From Nitrospirota bacterium (GTDB lineage Bacteria > Nitrospirota_A > Leptospirillia > Leptospirillales > Leptospirillaceae): DNA of 64,000 nucleotides. Below are positions 34,787 to 43,734 of the stretch, piece by piece. The position numbers and the translations under genes are program-made. The notes beneath the pieces are model-generated. The model saw nothing but the letters and a program-made list of their open reading frames with translations. It was not told where the DNA came from and did not search any database. Numbering within the stretch: the stretch's first letter is position 1; each line of letters starts with the position of its first letter. The stretch is from assembly GCA_021844275.1 (NCBI GenBank), contig JAKBTR010000113.1:1-64000 (forward strand), read 5' to 3'.

Positions 34787-35027
34787 AACGATCGAGCGCA
34801 CACTCGACGTGACAGCCCTTTTCAATCCGGTCGACTGCCAGAGCCTGGGAGTGATCCGGACCACTCTTGCCGCCATGGAAGCCGGCGAAGTTCTTGCCAT
34901 CACTTCGAATCGTTTCCAGAAACGGGAAATCGAATCCTGGTCCCGGAAGTTCAGACATCGGATCCTGTCGATGGAAGACACAGACGGCCGGGTCCTGCTG
35001 CGCCTCGAAAAAGCGGGTTCACGATGA
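34770..35027 (+). CDS. TusA-like sulfur carrier with altered CPxP motif
   Basis: The 85-residue protein follows the TusA/SirA plan: LDVTALF, then a helix with IRTTLAAMEAGEVLAITSN, then IESWSRKFRHRILSMEDTDG. In TusA the carrier Cys sits in CPxP; here that position reads NPVDC, so the usual Cys is Asn19 and a different Cys (Cys23) lies four residues on. The GTG start overlaps the previous gene by 17 nt and has GGTGGAGG 9 nt upstream. It overlaps the next gene by 4 nt. A sulfur-carrier role is inferred from fold and neighbours. Confidence 0.65.
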   Translation: MSLSGETIERTLDVTALFNPVDCQSLGVIRTTLAAMEAGEVLAITSNRFQKREIESWSRKFRHRILSMEDTDGRVLLRLEKAGSR

Positions 35028-35434
35028 AAATGGCCATCATCGCCACCCGCGGATCCCATACGGCCCTGGTCAACCTGTTCACGACCATCATGGCCGGGGC
35101 CGTTTCGGACATGTCTGTCCGGGTTCTCTTCCGGGACGAAGCCCTTTTTCGGCTGGACCGGAGAAGATCGAAAGAGATCGTTTTGTCCGATCTGTTCGGG
35201 AAGGAAAAGGACCCTATCCGGGAGAGACTGGACAACATGAATCTTCTGGACCTCCCCGGCCTTTTGAAAAACGCGAAATCCCAGGGAGACGTCTGCCTCT
35301 TTGCCTGTTCGTCTTCCATGGCCATCTTCGGCATGGAAGAGACGGATCTGGTGGACGGAATCGACGAAGTCCGCGGAATGACTTCTTTTCTTCTGGACGA
35401 GGTATTGGAAGCCCAGACTGTCTTGAGTTTTTAG
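35024..35434 (+). CDS. DsrE2/DsrE-like protein
   Basis: The 136-residue protein has MKMAIIATRGSHTALVNLFT, then AGAVSDMSVRVLFRDEALFR, and the motif LFACSSSMAIFGMEETDLVD. That motif matches the CSxSM-x-x-FG block of DsrE2-like, membrane-associated sulfur-transfer proteins, keeping its reactive Cys. No membrane segment is apparent. The ATG overlaps the TusA-like stop (ATGA). In sulfur oxidisers, tusA and dsrE2 are frequent partners, so this pairing supports a shared sulfur-transfer role. Confidence 0.78.
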   Translation: MKMAIIATRGSHTALVNLFTTIMAGAVSDMSVRVLFRDEALFRLDRRRSKEIVLSDLFGKEKDPIRERLDNMNLLDLPGLLKNAKSQGDVCLFACSSSMAIFGMEETDLVDGIDEVRGMTSFLLDEVLEAQTVLSF

Positions 35435-35489
35435 AAATTCCTTCGGAGAAGTCCCGGATTGGATGGCCCCCTGCCCGGAAAGCCGGTCA

Positions 35490-36272
35490 TCAGACGGTCA
35501 GGGAAGCGTGCAGCGGATGGGAACGGAGAATCCCCAGGAAGATCAGTGAAGACATTTCGAGAAGCTCGACGGAAAACCCGATGAAATCTCCGGAAAAAGC
35601 ATCCTGCCGGAGCAGGATCCATCGTGCCGGAATCAGGAGGAGCGGCAGTCCCGCCAAAAGGACCAGTGTTCCGGGGATGCCCAGAAGAAAAACAAGGGTG
35701 GTCCCCGTCGCCAGCGTCGGGAAAACGAAACATTTTTTCCCGATTCCGGAGATGAATCCTCCGCCAAGTCCATCTGACAAAGGAATCTCCGGGGCCATCC
35801 TGCGCACCAGAAAGAGAAAGAGCGGCAGGATTCCCCGTCCCCAGAGAGCGACCGCCACGAAATCCATCGGCTCGAAGGCGTAGCCGGCCACTGCAAAAAC
35901 CTTGACCAGAAATCCGGACAGAAGCGCCAATCCTCCAAAGGTTCCCAGGTGGGGATCCTTCCGGATCCTTTTTTTCTCCGGTCCCGTCACACCCGACAGT
36001 GCCGTCTCGATGCTGTCCGCCCAGCCGTCCCAATGGATGCCGCCCGTCACGAACGTCCAGACCAGGACAACGACGAGCGCCCCCAAAAAAACCGGGAAGG
36101 ACGCGGTCACACGGTCGGCGACAGCGGGGGAAAGACCAACCAGCACCCCGACCAGCGGGAACCAGGCGACGCAAATCTTCGGTCCGGCCTCTTCAGAAAC
36201 GTCGGTGAACGGGACGGGATAACGGGTCAGGAAAGAAAGAGTCCTCCGAAAACAGGGAAGGATCTCTTTCAA
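35490..36272 (-). CDS. cobS: Cobalamin synthase (adenosylcobinamide-GDP ribazoletransferase)
   Basis: CobS joins adenosylcobinamide-GDP and alpha-ribazole (or its phosphate) at the inner membrane, the last joining step of B12 synthesis. The 260-residue protein is strongly hydrophobic with several membrane spans and carries the family motif TGGIHWDGWADSIE. The start is a TTG overlapping the cobT stop (TTGA); it is not preceded by a strong ribosome-binding site, so translation is probably coupled. The longer open frame upstream is a shadow of cobT. Its stop faces the DsrE operon 55 nt away. Confidence 0.9.
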   Translation of the reverse strand: MKEILPCFRRTLSFLTRYPVPFTDVSEEAGPKICVAWFPLVGVLVGLSPAVADRVTASFPVFLGALVVVLVWTFVTGGIHWDGWADSIETALSGVTGPEKKRIRKDPHLGTFGGLALLSGFLVKVFAVAGYAFEPMDFVAVALWGRGILPLFLFLVRRMAPEIPLSDGLGGGFISGIGKKCFVFPTLATGTTLVFLLGIPGTLVLLAGLPLLLIPARWILLRQDAFSGDFIGFSVELLEMSSLIFLGILRSHPLHASLTV

Positions 36273-37360
36273 TGCGGACCCGAAACCTGGGCGCTTTCGA
36301 AGGTGGCCATTTCCTGGTACAGACGGACCGCCGTCATGACAAGATGGGCGGCGAGGGCGCCCCCGGTCCCCTCGCCCAGACGGAGGTCGAGGTTCAAGAG
36401 AGGAGAAAGTCCGATCTCGTCCAGAATGGGACGATGTCCCGGCTCCTGGCTTTGATGTCCTGCGAGGAGGTAGGCCGACATGCCCTTCTCGAGTCGACAG
36501 GCCACAAGCGCCGCGGAAGAAGTAATCAGTCCGTCGAGGACGACGGGAGTCCGCCGCTCTGCTGCACCGATCATGAAACCCGTCATTGCGGCGATTTCCA
36601 GACCACCAACGGCCCAGAGCCAGTCGAGAGGGGTCAGGAGCAGTGCACGGTATTTCAGGAGCGCCTCTTCCACGACACGGACCTTGTTTCGGAAAACGCT
36701 GTCGTCGACTCCGGTCCCTCTCCCGGTGACCACCTCCCCCGGCAGGGACAAAAGGGCGGCCACCAGGGCCGATGCGGCGGTGGTATTCCCGATCCCCATC
36801 TCGCCGGCCACCAGGATCCGGTACCCGTCGTCCACCAGCCGGTGTGCCATTTCTCGCCCCGCTTCCATGGCTTTCAGTCCTTCTTCCGGGGTCATCGCCG
36901 GTTCTTCCAGAAAGTTCCGGGTGCCGGATGCCACTTTCCGGTGGATGACACCGGAAAGGCCGGAAAGGTCCCCGTCGACCCCCACGTCCACAACCGACAG
37001 CCCCATGCCGAACTGTCGCGTGAGGACACAGATCGCCGCTCCTCCCTCGGCGAAATTTTTCACCATTTCCCGGGTCACCGAGGAGGGATAGGCCGAGACC
37101 CCTGCCCGTGTAACTCCATGATCGCCGGCAAACACGCAGACGGCTGTCCGGGGCTCCGGCAAACGGGATGTTCCGTGAACAAGACCGAACCAGACCGCCA
37201 GGGATTCCATCTGTCCGAGGGAGCCTGCGGGTTTTGTCAGATGATCCCAGTGCGTTTTCATCTCCCGAAGCAACACGTCCATGGAATGGCAGGCCGAGCG
37301 CTCGCGCTTCACCTCTTGCAACCATTTTTCAATAGTCAGACGAGCTGGCGGATGGGACAC
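36269..37360 (-). CDS. cobT: Nicotinate-nucleotide-dimethylbenzimidazole phosphoribosyltransferase
   Basis: CobT makes alpha-ribazole phosphate from the lower-ligand base and nicotinate mononucleotide. The 363-residue protein has TKPAGSLGQME near residue 40, FAGDHGVTRAGVSAYP, GEMGIGNTTAASAL, and LDLRLGEGTGGALA near the C-terminus with the catalytic Glu, all diagnostic. A GTG at 37360 with AAGGAG 9 nt upstream gives the normal family length; further upstream the frame is a shadow of cobU. It overlaps cobS by 4 nt and follows cobU by 32 nt. Confidence 0.93.
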   Translation of the reverse strand: MSHPPARLTIEKWLQEVKRERSACHSMDVLLREMKTHWDHLTKPAGSLGQMESLAVWFGLVHGTSRLPEPRTAVCVFAGDHGVTRAGVSAYPSSVTREMVKNFAEGGAAICVLTRQFGMGLSVVDVGVDGDLSGLSGVIHRKVASGTRNFLEEPAMTPEEGLKAMEAGREMAHRLVDDGYRILVAGEMGIGNTTAASALVAALLSLPGEVVTGRGTGVDDSVFRNKVRVVEEALLKYRALLLTPLDWLWAVGGLEIAAMTGFMIGAAERRTPVVLDGLITSSAALVACRLEKGMSAYLLAGHQSQEPGHRPILDEIGLSPLLNLDLRLGEGTGGALAAHLVMTAVRLYQEMATFESAQVSGPH

Positions 37361-37392
37361 GTCGATAGGCTCCTTCCCTGGATGTGGAAGTT

Positions 37393-37935
37393 TCAGGATT
37401 TGACGGTCAAAGGGTATCCCGCCACCATCAGATAGACAGACCGGGCTTTCTTGGCCAGTTTCTGGTTCATCTCGCCCAGGACGTCGGCAAAACTCCGACC
37501 GGAAACGGTCATCGGGATCCCCCCGGATCCGGCTTCGTCCGTCACGACAACGGTCAATCCGTTCCGGTCGGACAGCCAAGCGCACAAAGGGTCGGCATCC
37601 TCCAGCACTCTGGCGGAGGAGACCTTTTCCCGGAACATGAAGAACTGCCCCAATAACAGGCCCATTCCATCCAGAAGAAATGTCGCTCCGGAAGGAACAC
37701 ACCCGAGTCTCCGCAACAGAGCGTCCGGTGGTTCGGGAGCGTCCGGAAGACCCATCACCTCCCATCGTGCATCCCGTTCCCGGCGGTGGCGTTCGATCCT
37801 TCCGATCATCTCCGGATCGGACGGATAGGCCGTGGGCAGGTACACCCAGGGAAAGGCGCCTTCCGACAAGGCCAGTTGTTCGGCAAATCGGGACTTTCCG
37901 GAACGGATTCCGCCGATGACAAGGATCAGGGACAC
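37393..37935 (-). CDS. cobU: Adenosylcobinamide kinase/guanylyltransferase
   Basis: CobU phosphorylates adenosylcobinamide and then transfers GMP to it. The 180-residue protein begins MSLILVIGGIRSGKSRFAEQ, with the P-loop GGIRSGKS, and contains RIERHRRERDARWEV, including the region of the His that forms the covalent GMP intermediate. It ends with SGRSFADVLGEMNQ. The start is GTG with AAGGAAGGA upstream, one nucleotide after the methyltransferase stop. It heads the cobU-cobT-cobS set. Confidence 0.92.
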   Translation of the reverse strand: MSLILVIGGIRSGKSRFAEQLALSEGAFPWVYLPTAYPSDPEMIGRIERHRRERDARWEVMGLPDAPEPPDALLRRLGCVPSGATFLLDGMGLLLGQFFMFREKVSSARVLEDADPLCAWLSDRNGLTVVVTDEAGSGGIPMTVSGRSFADVLGEMNQKLAKKARSVYLMVAGYPLTVKS

Positions 37936-37936
37936 G

Positions 37937-38533
37937 CTATCCTTCCTTGCGACGGAGACGTCCCAGAAGCTCCTCTCCCTTGCGGGAATCGACCGACCAG
38001 TCGGTCAGGCCGAGCGAAAGAAGATCGAAGCGCTTTTTGAACAGTGTCCGGACCTCCTCTTCCGTCGTAGTCCAGGGGGGTCCCCCTTCCCGACCATGCG
38101 CATAAAAGAGACCGATCAATAGCCCCCCCGGAGCGAGAATTTCATAGGCTTTCTCCACATAGGCAGGACGCATTTGGGGATCGATGGCACAAAAACAGGT
38201 ATGTTCGAGCAGATAATCGAACGTTCCGGATTGCCGGGGGTCCAGACGGAAAAAATCCTCTTCGATGACCGTGATTTTCACTCCGGCCAGCCGGGCGGCC
38301 TCCCGGGCCTCGATGACTGCCTGGGAAGCAAAGTCAACGCTCGTTACATCGTAGCCCCGGGAGGCCAGAAAAATTCCTTCATAGCTGCGACCGGCCCCGG
38401 GAATGAGAACACGGCCGGGAGGACCGAACTCTCCTTTTTCAACAAGACGGACAAAGGGTGGCGCAGGTTGACCGAGGTCCCATCCCGTATTCTTGTCCAG
38501 ATAGCGCTGGTTCCAGAAAGCCTTGTCCGGCAT
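37937..38533 (-). CDS. SAM-dependent methyltransferase, thiopurine S-methyltransferase-like
   Basis: The 198-residue class I methyltransferase has FWNQRYLDKNTGWDLGQPAP at the start, the SAM-binding loop VLIPGAGRSYEGIFLASRGY, then DVTSVDFA, all typical of the TPMT family. Such bacterial enzymes methylate sulfur, selenium or tellurium compounds, giving volatile products. The ATG has AAGGAG 7 nt upstream. It directly precedes cobU, but no role in B12 is known for this family; neighbouring sulfur-relay genes make a chalcogen substrate plausible, though unproven. Confidence 0.8.
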   Translation of the reverse strand: MPDKAFWNQRYLDKNTGWDLGQPAPPFVRLVEKGEFGPPGRVLIPGAGRSYEGIFLASRGYDVTSVDFASQAVIEAREAARLAGVKITVIEEDFFRLDPRQSGTFDYLLEHTCFCAIDPQMRPAYVEKAYEILAPGGLLIGLFYAHGREGGPPWTTTEEEVRTLFKKRFDLLSLGLTDWSVDSRKGEELLGRLRRKEG

Positions 38534-38565
38534 TGATCAACTCCTTGAAAAGAAAATCAAAGGAT

Positions 38566-39012
38566 TCATCCCAGGTCCGGACGGAGTTCGTCCTTTGTCC
38601 GGGAAACCCGGTCCAGTTTTTCGTCCCAGACGACACGGGTCTGCGACAGACAATCATAAAGCGTCTTTCCGGCGGGTGACAGGAGAGAAAAAAGAGCCCC
38701 CATCCCCAATGGAAGGTTTGTCACAAACAGGAAAAACGTCCGGGAAAAAGCGCGAAGCACTCCGACGGAAGACGAAGCATGCTCTTCCTTCGCGATGCGG
38801 ATTCCGAGGAGAACCATTCCGGGAGTCTGCGACCAGAGAGAGACAAGAAACCAGAAATAAAGAAAGACAAACAACACTTCCATCAGGAGGGAAAGAAGCG
38901 GGCGATCGACCGAAAAACCCTTCTCGGAAAACCAGAGGTAGGTCCAGAACCGAAAACAAAAGTGGGCGATCGACAGATCCAGAAAAAATGTCAAAAGCCG
39001 GACCAGTCTCAT
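38566..39012 (-). CDS. RDD-family membrane protein
   Basis: The 148-residue protein has three hydrophobic segments, including LLTFFLDLSIAHFCFRFW and VLFVFLYFWFLVSLW. The latter is followed by QTPGMVLLGIRI, the conserved second part of RDD proteins. The usual R-D-D near the first span appears here in shortened form (FFLD). It begins 2 nt after rsmE and probably sits in the inner membrane. RDD proteins are mostly uncharacterised, and a few act as sodium/proton antiporters; the function here is unknown. Confidence 0.7.
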   Translation of the reverse strand: MRLVRLLTFFLDLSIAHFCFRFWTYLWFSEKGFSVDRPLLSLLMEVLFVFLYFWFLVSLWSQTPGMVLLGIRIAKEEHASSSVGVLRAFSRTFFLFVTNLPLGMGALFSLLSPAGKTLYDCLSQTRVVWDEKLDRVSRTKDELRPDLG

Positions 39013-39013
39013 T

Positions 39014-39877
39014 TTACTGTTCTCCCGGAGGAAGCGTGTCGTGGCCTTTCCGGGAGCCTTCCGGAGAAAGCATGGGAGACAGGAACGTTCCCAGAAAAAG
39101 GATGGAGGCCAAAAGAGCCATTTCTCCGGAGTAGACCCTTTCCCCGAGAGAAATACGAAAAACGCGACCTTCTTCTTCCGGTTTCCTCAGGCAAGACCGG
39201 TCGCGCTCCGACCAGCCCCCCTCCGGTCCGACGACAGACCAGATCGTTCTTTCCCTCCATCGGGTCACCGGAAAATGCCGAAAGGCATCCAGGATCTCCG
39301 TGGGAGCGCAAGATCCTTCCGGATCCTCGTCGAACCAGAGAAAGAAGTCCGTTTCCCGTTTTTCCAGAAAAGATTTCAGGGGAAGTGGTGGTGCGACCTG
39401 CATCCGGGTCGTCCTTCCCGCAAGCTGACTTTTCTCCCGGATAACTCCCTCGAAGCGCTTTTCCCTGGAATCCCATCCATCCCTTTCGGCCCAGCGGACG
39501 ATGCTTCGGTCGGCGACCATCGGCTGAAGAATATCGATGCCGGACATGACAGCCATCGAAAGAACATCGGAAAGAACATCCCCCTTGAGCGGCGAAAAGA
39601 CCACGCCGAGACGGGGAAGAGGATCGTGCGTCACATCCCGGGATTGAATCGCCTCCAGTTCCAGAACACAGGGATCCCGTGAAATCAGGGTTCCCCGGTA
39701 ATTGGCCCCGGCATCCGGATTGGAAAACGAAAAGACGTCCCCCTCACGGGCGCGTAGACTCGCCAGAAGATGCCGGGAAAGAGTCTGCCCCGGATAAAGC
39801 CGCCCCTTCCGTGAATCCGGCCGGGAAAACTCTGCCCGATCTTCCTGCCCTATCCAGAAGACTTTTGGCCCCGGCAT
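39014..39877 (-). CDS. rsmE: 16S rRNA m3U1498 methyltransferase
   Basis: RsmE methylates U1498 of 16S rRNA. The 287-residue protein has an N-terminal PUA-like domain (residues 20-110) and a SPOUT-type knotted domain with the SAM-binding SVVGPEGGWSERD followed by RISLGERVYSGEMALLA. It is about 40 residues longer than E. coli RsmE, with extensions at both ends. It lies immediately after dnaJ, the common position for this gene, and is probably co-transcribed with the heat-shock operon. Confidence 0.92.
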   Translation of the reverse strand: MPGPKVFWIGQEDRAEFSRPDSRKGRLYPGQTLSRHLLASLRAREGDVFSFSNPDAGANYRGTLISRDPCVLELEAIQSRDVTHDPLPRLGVVFSPLKGDVLSDVLSMAVMSGIDILQPMVADRSIVRWAERDGWDSREKRFEGVIREKSQLAGRTTRMQVAPPLPLKSFLEKRETDFFLWFDEDPEGSCAPTEILDAFRHFPVTRWRERTIWSVVGPEGGWSERDRSCLRKPEEEGRVFRISLGERVYSGEMALLASILFLGTFLSPMLSPEGSRKGHDTLPPGEQ

Positions 39878-39883
39878 CGGTAA

Positions 39884-41002
39884 TCACTCGAAAATGGACT
39901 TGACTTTGGAAAAGATGCCGCCGCCTTCCGAAGCCCCCCCGGAGGAATGGGTACCGCCTTCTCCCGAAACGGAGGCGAATTTTTCGAGGAGTTCCCGCTG
40001 TTCCCGGTTGAGCTTTGTCGGAATTTCGACCGAGAGACGGACGATCATGTCCCCCATGTGCCGCGTCTGGGGGTTGGCAAGCCCCTTGCCCCGGAACCGC
40101 CGGATCGTGCCGGGCTGAGTCCCCGGATCGACCTTCAGGGAAACAGGAGCTCCGAGAGTCGGAACCTCGACTTCGTCTCCGAAGATCGCCTGGATGAAGG
40201 AGATTTTTTTTTCCACGACCAGATCGTCCCCTTCCCTGCTGAAAAAAGCATGGGGCTTGACGGCAATATCCAGAAAAAGGTCTCCGGGAGGGCCTCCGAA
40301 AGCCCCGGCATGGCCTTCTCCGTTGATCCGTACTCGCACCCCCGAAGAGACACCGGCCGGAATGGTACGGGTAATGGTGCGTTCCACCGACGTCCGTCCC
40401 CGACCGGAGCAGGCCGGACAGGACTCCGTCACAACTCTCCCCTCGCCACCACAGGACGAGCAGGCCCGCTGGACGGCGAAAAATCCCTGCTGGATCCGGA
40501 TATAACCCGTCCCCCGGCACGTCGAACAGACGCGAACCGCCTTTCCGTTCTTGGCTCCGGTTCCGGAACAGGGTGAACAGGTTTCCCATCGGGAAATCTT
40601 GATGGAAATCTCCCGGCCGAGAGCAGCTTCCTCGAAGCTCAGCTCGACTTGACGGAGGATATGTTCGCCCTGCTGGGGGTTGGGGCCACCTCGTTGCCCT
40701 CCTCCGAAAAACTCGGAAAACACATCCGCAAAGAGATCTCCGAAGGGAGAACCGGCACCCTGATAGGAAGCCGAATCGAAGCCTTCCGTAAATCCCCCGG
40801 AATCGTAAACGTTTTTTTTCTGGGGATCTCCCAAAACCTCATAGGCTTCGTTGATCGACTTGAACTGGGCTTCGGCCGCCTTGTCGCCAGGGTTCCGGTC
40901 GGGGTGGTACTTCATCGCCAGTTTGCGGTAGGCTTTCTTGATCTCGTCCTGGGAAGCGGTCCTGGATACGCCCAGCAAGTTATAGTAGTCTTTTGCAGCC
41001 AA
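39884..41002 (-). CDS. dnaJ: Co-chaperone DnaJ (Hsp40)
   Basis: DnaJ binds unfolded proteins and stimulates DnaK ATPase. The 372-residue protein has a J domain with the essential HPD ([10 protein letters not shown]), a Gly/Phe-rich linker (residues 75-110) and four CxxCxGxG repeats ([32 protein letters not shown]) that bind two zinc ions. The C-terminal substrate domains follow. The start is TTG with AAGGAA 9 nt upstream. A terminator-like hairpin separates it from dnaK, so its expression may be lower. Confidence 0.95.
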   Translation of the reverse strand: MAAKDYYNLLGVSRTASQDEIKKAYRKLAMKYHPDRNPGDKAAEAQFKSINEAYEVLGDPQKKNVYDSGGFTEGFDSASYQGAGSPFGDLFADVFSEFFGGGQRGGPNPQQGEHILRQVELSFEEAALGREISIKISRWETCSPCSGTGAKNGKAVRVCSTCRGTGYIRIQQGFFAVQRACSSCGGEGRVVTESCPACSGRGRTSVERTITRTIPAGVSSGVRVRINGEGHAGAFGGPPGDLFLDIAVKPHAFFSREGDDLVVEKKISFIQAIFGDEVEVPTLGAPVSLKVDPGTQPGTIRRFRGKGLANPQTRHMGDMIVRLSVEIPTKLNREQRELLEKFASVSGEGGTHSSGGASEGGGIFSKVKSIFE

Positions 41003-41108
41003 TCGTCAGGTTCCTTATGTCTTGATCATCCGCGTTTCCCCCGTTGAACAGGAGGATCGGACGACCCGTACAATCCCGGGCCGACCGCGAAATTTCCCAA
41101 AAAACAAA

Positions 41109-41137
41109 TGGAGGGGACCGTCTTTCCGCCCCCTCCA
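41109..41137 (-). terminator. Terminator-like hairpin between dnaK and dnaJ
   Basis: TGGAGGGG and CCCCTCCA form an 8-bp stem with a 13-nt loop. On the minus strand it is followed by TTTGTTTTTT, so it should terminate part of the transcription leaving dnaK. It begins 21 nt after the dnaK stop. Confidence 0.75.
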
Positions 41138-41157
41138 CAGTCCTGTCTCATAGCGTA

Positions 41158-43080
41158 TCAGTTTTTCTTCTGATTGACATCTTCGTATTCGGCATCCACG
41201 ACCGTCGGGTCTTCCGTCTGTCCCGAAGACGCTCCGGGCGCTCCGGGCCCCTGCTCTCCGCCCGGCGCCGTTTGCTGCGATGCTTTGTAGACCATTTCCG
41301 CCAGCTTGTGGGACTGGGTCTCCAGATCCTTGAACGCCTGCTGCAATACGTCCTTGTCTTCGGATGTCATCTTCTCCTTCGCGGCATCGATGGCTTCGCG
41401 GATCGTCCCCCTCTCGACGTCGGAAATCTTGTCCCCGATTTCGTTCAGGGACTTTTCGGTCGAATAGACGAGGGATTCGAGGTTGTTCCTCAATTCGATC
41501 CGGTCCCGGCGGGCCTTGTCTTCGGCCGCATGGGACTCCGCTTCCCGGATCAGGCGATCGATCTCCTCTTTCGAGAGTCCCCCCTGGGCGGTGATGTGGA
41601 TGTTCTGTTCCTTCCCGGTTCCCTTGTCCTTTGCTCCCACATGAACGATGCCGTTGGAGTCGATGTCGAAGGTTACCTCGATCTGGGGAACGCCTCTCGG
41701 AGCCGGAGGAATGCCTTCCAGGTCGAACTGGCCCAGAAGTTTGTTGTCGGACGCCATTTCCCGTTCGCCCTGAAACACCTTGACCGTCACCGAACCCTGA
41801 TTGTCTGCCGCAGTCGTAAAAACCTGGCTCTTCTTCGCCGGAATAGTCGTGTTCCGTTCGATCAGCTTGGTGAAAACGCCTCCCAAGGTTTCAATTCCGA
41901 GGGAGAGGGGCGTCACGTCCAACAACAGAACGTCCTTCACATCCCCCTTCAGGACTCCCCCCTGGATCGCCGCGCCAATCGCGACAACTTCGTCCGGGTT
42001 CACTCCCTTGTGTGGTTCCTTGCCAAAGAAAGACTTGACGGCCTCCTGGACCTTGGGCATCCGGGTCTGACCGCCGACCAGCACCACTTCGTCAATCATT
42101 CCCGTGTTCATCCCCGCATCATCGAGCGCCTTTCGCACGGGTTCGAGGGAGTGCTGAATCAGGTCTCCGACCAGCTGCTCGAGCTTCGAACGGCTCATTT
42201 TCAGAACAAGGTGCTTCGGTCCCGTCTGGTCGGCCGTGATATAAGGCAGATTGATTTCGGTCTCGAGAGCCGTCGAAAGTTCGATCTTGGCTTTCTCCGC
42301 CGCTTCCTTCAGACGCTGGAGGGCCATCTTGTCATTCTTCAGATCGATCCCGTTTTCCTTTTTGAATTCCCCGACCAGAAAATCGATGATCTTCAGATCG
42401 AAGTCGTCGCCACCCAGATAGGTGTCTCCGTTGGTCGACTTGACCTCAAAAACGCCATCGCCGATTTCCAGAATGGAAATGTCGAACGTGCCTCCGCCGA
42501 GGTCGTACACGGCAATCTTTTCTTCTTTTTTGTTGTCGAGACCGTAAGCCAGGGAAGCGGCGGTCGGCTCGTTGATGATCCGGAGAACGTTCAGCCCCGC
42601 GATCGCCCCCGCGTTCTTGGTGTCCTGTCGCTGGGCATCGTTAAAATAGGCCGGAACCGTAATAACCGCCTCGGTCACTTTTTCACCCAGATAATCTTCC
42701 GCCGCCTGCTTGAGCTTCACAAGGATCTTGGCCGAAATTTCGGCAGGGCTGTAAACCTTGCCCCGGATTTCGACATGGGCGTCGCCGTTGGTGGACTTGA
42801 CGACCTTGTAGGGCAACCGCTTCATGGCATGGGCCACCTCTTCGGAGTCGAACTTCCGTCCGATGAGCCGCTTGACCGAATAGACGGTATTCTCCGGGTT
42901 CGTGATGGCCTGGCGTTTGGCCACCTGTCCGACGAGAACATCTCCCTTGTCCGTAAACGCGACGACCGAAGGGGTGATCCGGGCACCTTCCTGGTTCGGG
43001 ATGACGACCGGCTCCCCCCCTTCCATGATCGACACGCAGGAATTCGTTGTTCCGAGATCGATACCAATCACTTTTCCCAT
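41158..43080 (-). CDS. dnaK: Chaperone DnaK (Hsp70)
   Basis: This 640-residue Hsp70 has the ATPase signature [13 protein letters not shown] at the start, [30 protein letters not shown] and [11 protein letters not shown], and a substrate-binding domain with [15 protein letters not shown] disordered C-terminus ends in [12 protein letters not shown], with an EEVD-like acidic tail. It folds proteins in the cytoplasm with GrpE and DnaJ. It is the third gene of the operon repressed by HrcA at CIRCE. Confidence 0.97.
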   Translation of the reverse strand: MGKVIGIDLGTTNSCVSIMEGGEPVVIPNQEGARITPSVVAFTDKGDVLVGQVAKRQAITNPENTVYSVKRLIGRKFDSEEVAHAMKRLPYKVVKSTNGDAHVEIRGKVYSPAEISAKILVKLKQAAEDYLGEKVTEAVITVPAYFNDAQRQDTKNAGAIAGLNVLRIINEPTAASLAYGLDNKKEEKIAVYDLGGGTFDISILEIGDGVFEVKSTNGDTYLGGDDFDLKIIDFLVGEFKKENGIDLKNDKMALQRLKEAAEKAKIELSTALETEINLPYITADQTGPKHLVLKMSRSKLEQLVGDLIQHSLEPVRKALDDAGMNTGMIDEVVLVGGQTRMPKVQEAVKSFFGKEPHKGVNPDEVVAIGAAIQGGVLKGDVKDVLLLDVTPLSLGIETLGGVFTKLIERNTTIPAKKSQVFTTAADNQGSVTVKVFQGEREMASDNKLLGQFDLEGIPPAPRGVPQIEVTFDIDSNGIVHVGAKDKGTGKEQNIHITAQGGLSKEEIDRLIREAESHAAEDKARRDRIELRNNLESLVYSTEKSLNEIGDKISDVERGTIREAIDAAKEKMTSEDKDVLQQAFKDLETQSHKLAEMVYKASQQTAPGGEQGPGAPGASSGQTEDPTVVDAEYEDVNQKKN

Positions 43081-43161
43081 TTCGCCTATCCTTTCCTCTC
43101 AAGATTTCGACGTTATCACGGAATTTTCCCGCTCACAAGAACAAGACCATTTCCGGAAAAA

Positions 43162-43725
43162 TCACGATCCGGACGGCTCTTCTTTTTTCTGTGCAACAGT
43201 CACCAGCGCGGGGCGAAGCAGGCGCCCCTGCAACAGATATCCCTGCTGATACACATCCACGATTGCTCCCTCCTCTTGCTCTTCGGAAGGAGAAAAGCCC
43301 ATGGCCTCGTGTACGTTCGGATCGAAAGCGGTTCCCCGCGACGGAACACGTGTGACGTGATGCTTTTCCAGAAGTTCCAGAAACTGCTTCTCGGTCAGCT
43401 TCACCCCGTCAGCCAGCGCCTTCATTTCCGGAGAAGGCGAGGGAACCTTGTCAAAATGGAACAGAGCCCGCTCCAGGTTGTCCAGGATCGGCAAAAAAGC
43501 CTTCAGAAGCGATTCGTTGGCGAATTTTCTGGACTCTTCCTGTTCCCGCGTCATCCTCTTCCTGTAATTATCAAAATCCGCCAGAAGACGGATGTATTTT
43601 TCTTTCCAGAGGTCCGTTTCCCTGCCGTCCTCTTCCGAACCGGCTTCCGACGACGGAGGAACGGGATCCTCCCGAAACGGTTCTGTTTCCTCCCCGAAGG
43701 ATTCGGGGTCTTTAGGATCTTCCAT
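43162..43725 (-). CDS. grpE: Nucleotide exchange factor GrpE
   Basis: GrpE releases ADP from DnaK. The 187-residue protein has an acidic disordered N-terminus, a long helix (KEKYIRLLADFDNYRKRMTR) used for dimerisation, and a C-terminal beta domain containing FDPNVHEAMGFSP, the conserved tip. The ATG at 43725 has AGGGAG 5 nt upstream; a GTG at 43731 would be too close to that site. It follows hrcA by 9 nt and precedes dnaK by 81 nt. Confidence 0.95.
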   Translation of the reverse strand: MEDPKDPESFGEETEPFREDPVPPSSEAGSEEDGRETDLWKEKYIRLLADFDNYRKRMTREQEESRKFANESLLKAFLPILDNLERALFHFDKVPSPSPEMKALADGVKLTEKQFLELLEKHHVTRVPSRGTAFDPNVHEAMGFSPSEEQEEGAIVDVYQQGYLLQGRLLRPALVTVAQKKEEPSGS

Positions 43726-43734
43726 GAACACTCC

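Noticed and set aside
35490..37325. One long minus-strand protein covering cobS and part of cobT
   Set aside because: Only the C-terminal 260 residues match CobS; the remainder is cobT read in the wrong frame, and a TTG start overlapping the cobT stop explains the true gene.
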